64,000 nt of DNA from Zavarzinella formosa DSM 19928. GTDB lineage: Bacteria > Planctomycetota > Planctomycetia > Gemmatales > Gemmataceae. Positions 63,967-64,000 of the stretch are shown here, one piece after another; the stretch's first letter is position 1, and each line of letters starts with the position of its first letter. Position numbers and translations under genes: made by a program. The notes below the pieces were generated by a model, which saw only the letters and a list, made by a program, of their open reading frames with translations, did not search any database and had not been told where the DNA came from. The stretch spans positions 171,023-235,022 of the forward strand of contig NZ_JH636444.1 in NCBI RefSeq assembly GCF_000255705.1, in the 5' to 3' direction.

Positions 63967-64000
63967 TTTTTCCTTTTCATTTTTCGCAAAGGTGTTGAGA
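63967..64000. other. Window edge, nothing supported
   Basis: AT-rich tail after the KOW-like gene; the element presumably continues. Confidence 0.3.

Larger units (their letters stand above)
61225..64000. mobile_element. Left end of a putative integrative element (genomic island), continuing past the window
   Basis: Starts where the tRNA-Met half ends and contains a tyrosine integrase at its border, then RHH-like, excisionase/HTH-like and KOW-like small genes. This is the usual gene order of a tRNA-targeting integrative element. Base composition around 63340-63440 is visibly more AT-rich than the chromosome to the left. The right end lies outside the window. Confidence 0.65.

Overview
The window looks like a chromosomal segment of a planctomycete, most likely a Gemmata-like bacterium (Gemmataceae). 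The markers are a PSD1/planctomycete cytochrome c protein (DUF1549/DUF1553), a Ser/Thr kinase with the N-terminal extension usual in planctomycetes, an 'LEYLETREQP' N-terminus on a secreted subtilase, a PEP-CTERM protein, an SGNH plus DUF4091 giant protein, a zinc-ribbon/PQQ-propeller giant, many HEAT-repeat lipoproteins, and mostly single-gene transcription units. No database search was possible; family calls come from motifs read in the translations.

Layout. 1-5 kb: 3' part of glgB, an orphan McrC-like nuclease translationally coupled to pepT, and a patatin. 5-8 kb: an OmpR-type two-component pair. 7.9-9.9 kb: two overlapping GT2 glycosyltransferases. 10-15.3 kb: the stress/nutrient module prkA - DUF444 (YeaH) - spoVR plus a small downstream gene, with a clear small SRP RNA gene in the gap between prkA and the DUF444 gene on the same strand. 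16-21.5 kb: GT4 glycosyltransferases, a SMI1/KNR4-like protein and a HEAT lipoprotein. 21.6-31.5 kb: an STN-domain secreted protein, a 797-aa HEAT lipoprotein, a dapL-like aminotransferase, a subtilase with a P domain, and a membrane-anchored coiled-coil protein. 31.9-46.5 kb: a Ser/Thr kinase with a beta-helix ectodomain, GT39, GT4, an aspC-like aminotransferase, DinB, an M20 dipeptidase, a zinc-ribbon/PQQ giant and pyrF. 46.5-60 kb: SGNH/DUF4091, a catalytically degenerate subtilase, a PEP-CTERM protein, an ABC-2 polysaccharide exporter pair, the PSD1 protein and ribD.

60.3-64 kb is the most unusual region. A tRNA cluster (Glu, Asp, Leu-CAA, Tyr, a small ORF with a strong RBS, Leu-CAG, Leu-GAG) ends in a tRNA-Met-like gene cut off just after its anticodon arm. 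It is followed by a strong inverted repeat and then by a tyrosine integrase pointing toward it, and by small accessory genes (RHH-like, excisionase/HTH-like, KOW-like). I read this as the junction of an integrative element that runs off the right edge. The three Leu-anticodon tRNAs have short class I variable loops, which canonical bacterial tRNA-Leu does not.

How the genes relate: several envelope functions recur (at least seven glycosyltransferases, one ABC exporter, secreted and lipoprotein genes), but apart from the GT2 and GT4 pairs, prkA-DUF444-spoVR, the two-component pair and the ABC pair there is little operon structure. The best candidates for undescribed biology are the atypical tRNA array with its embedded ORF and interrupted tRNA-Met, and the pseudo-subtilase at 50.5-53.4 kb.
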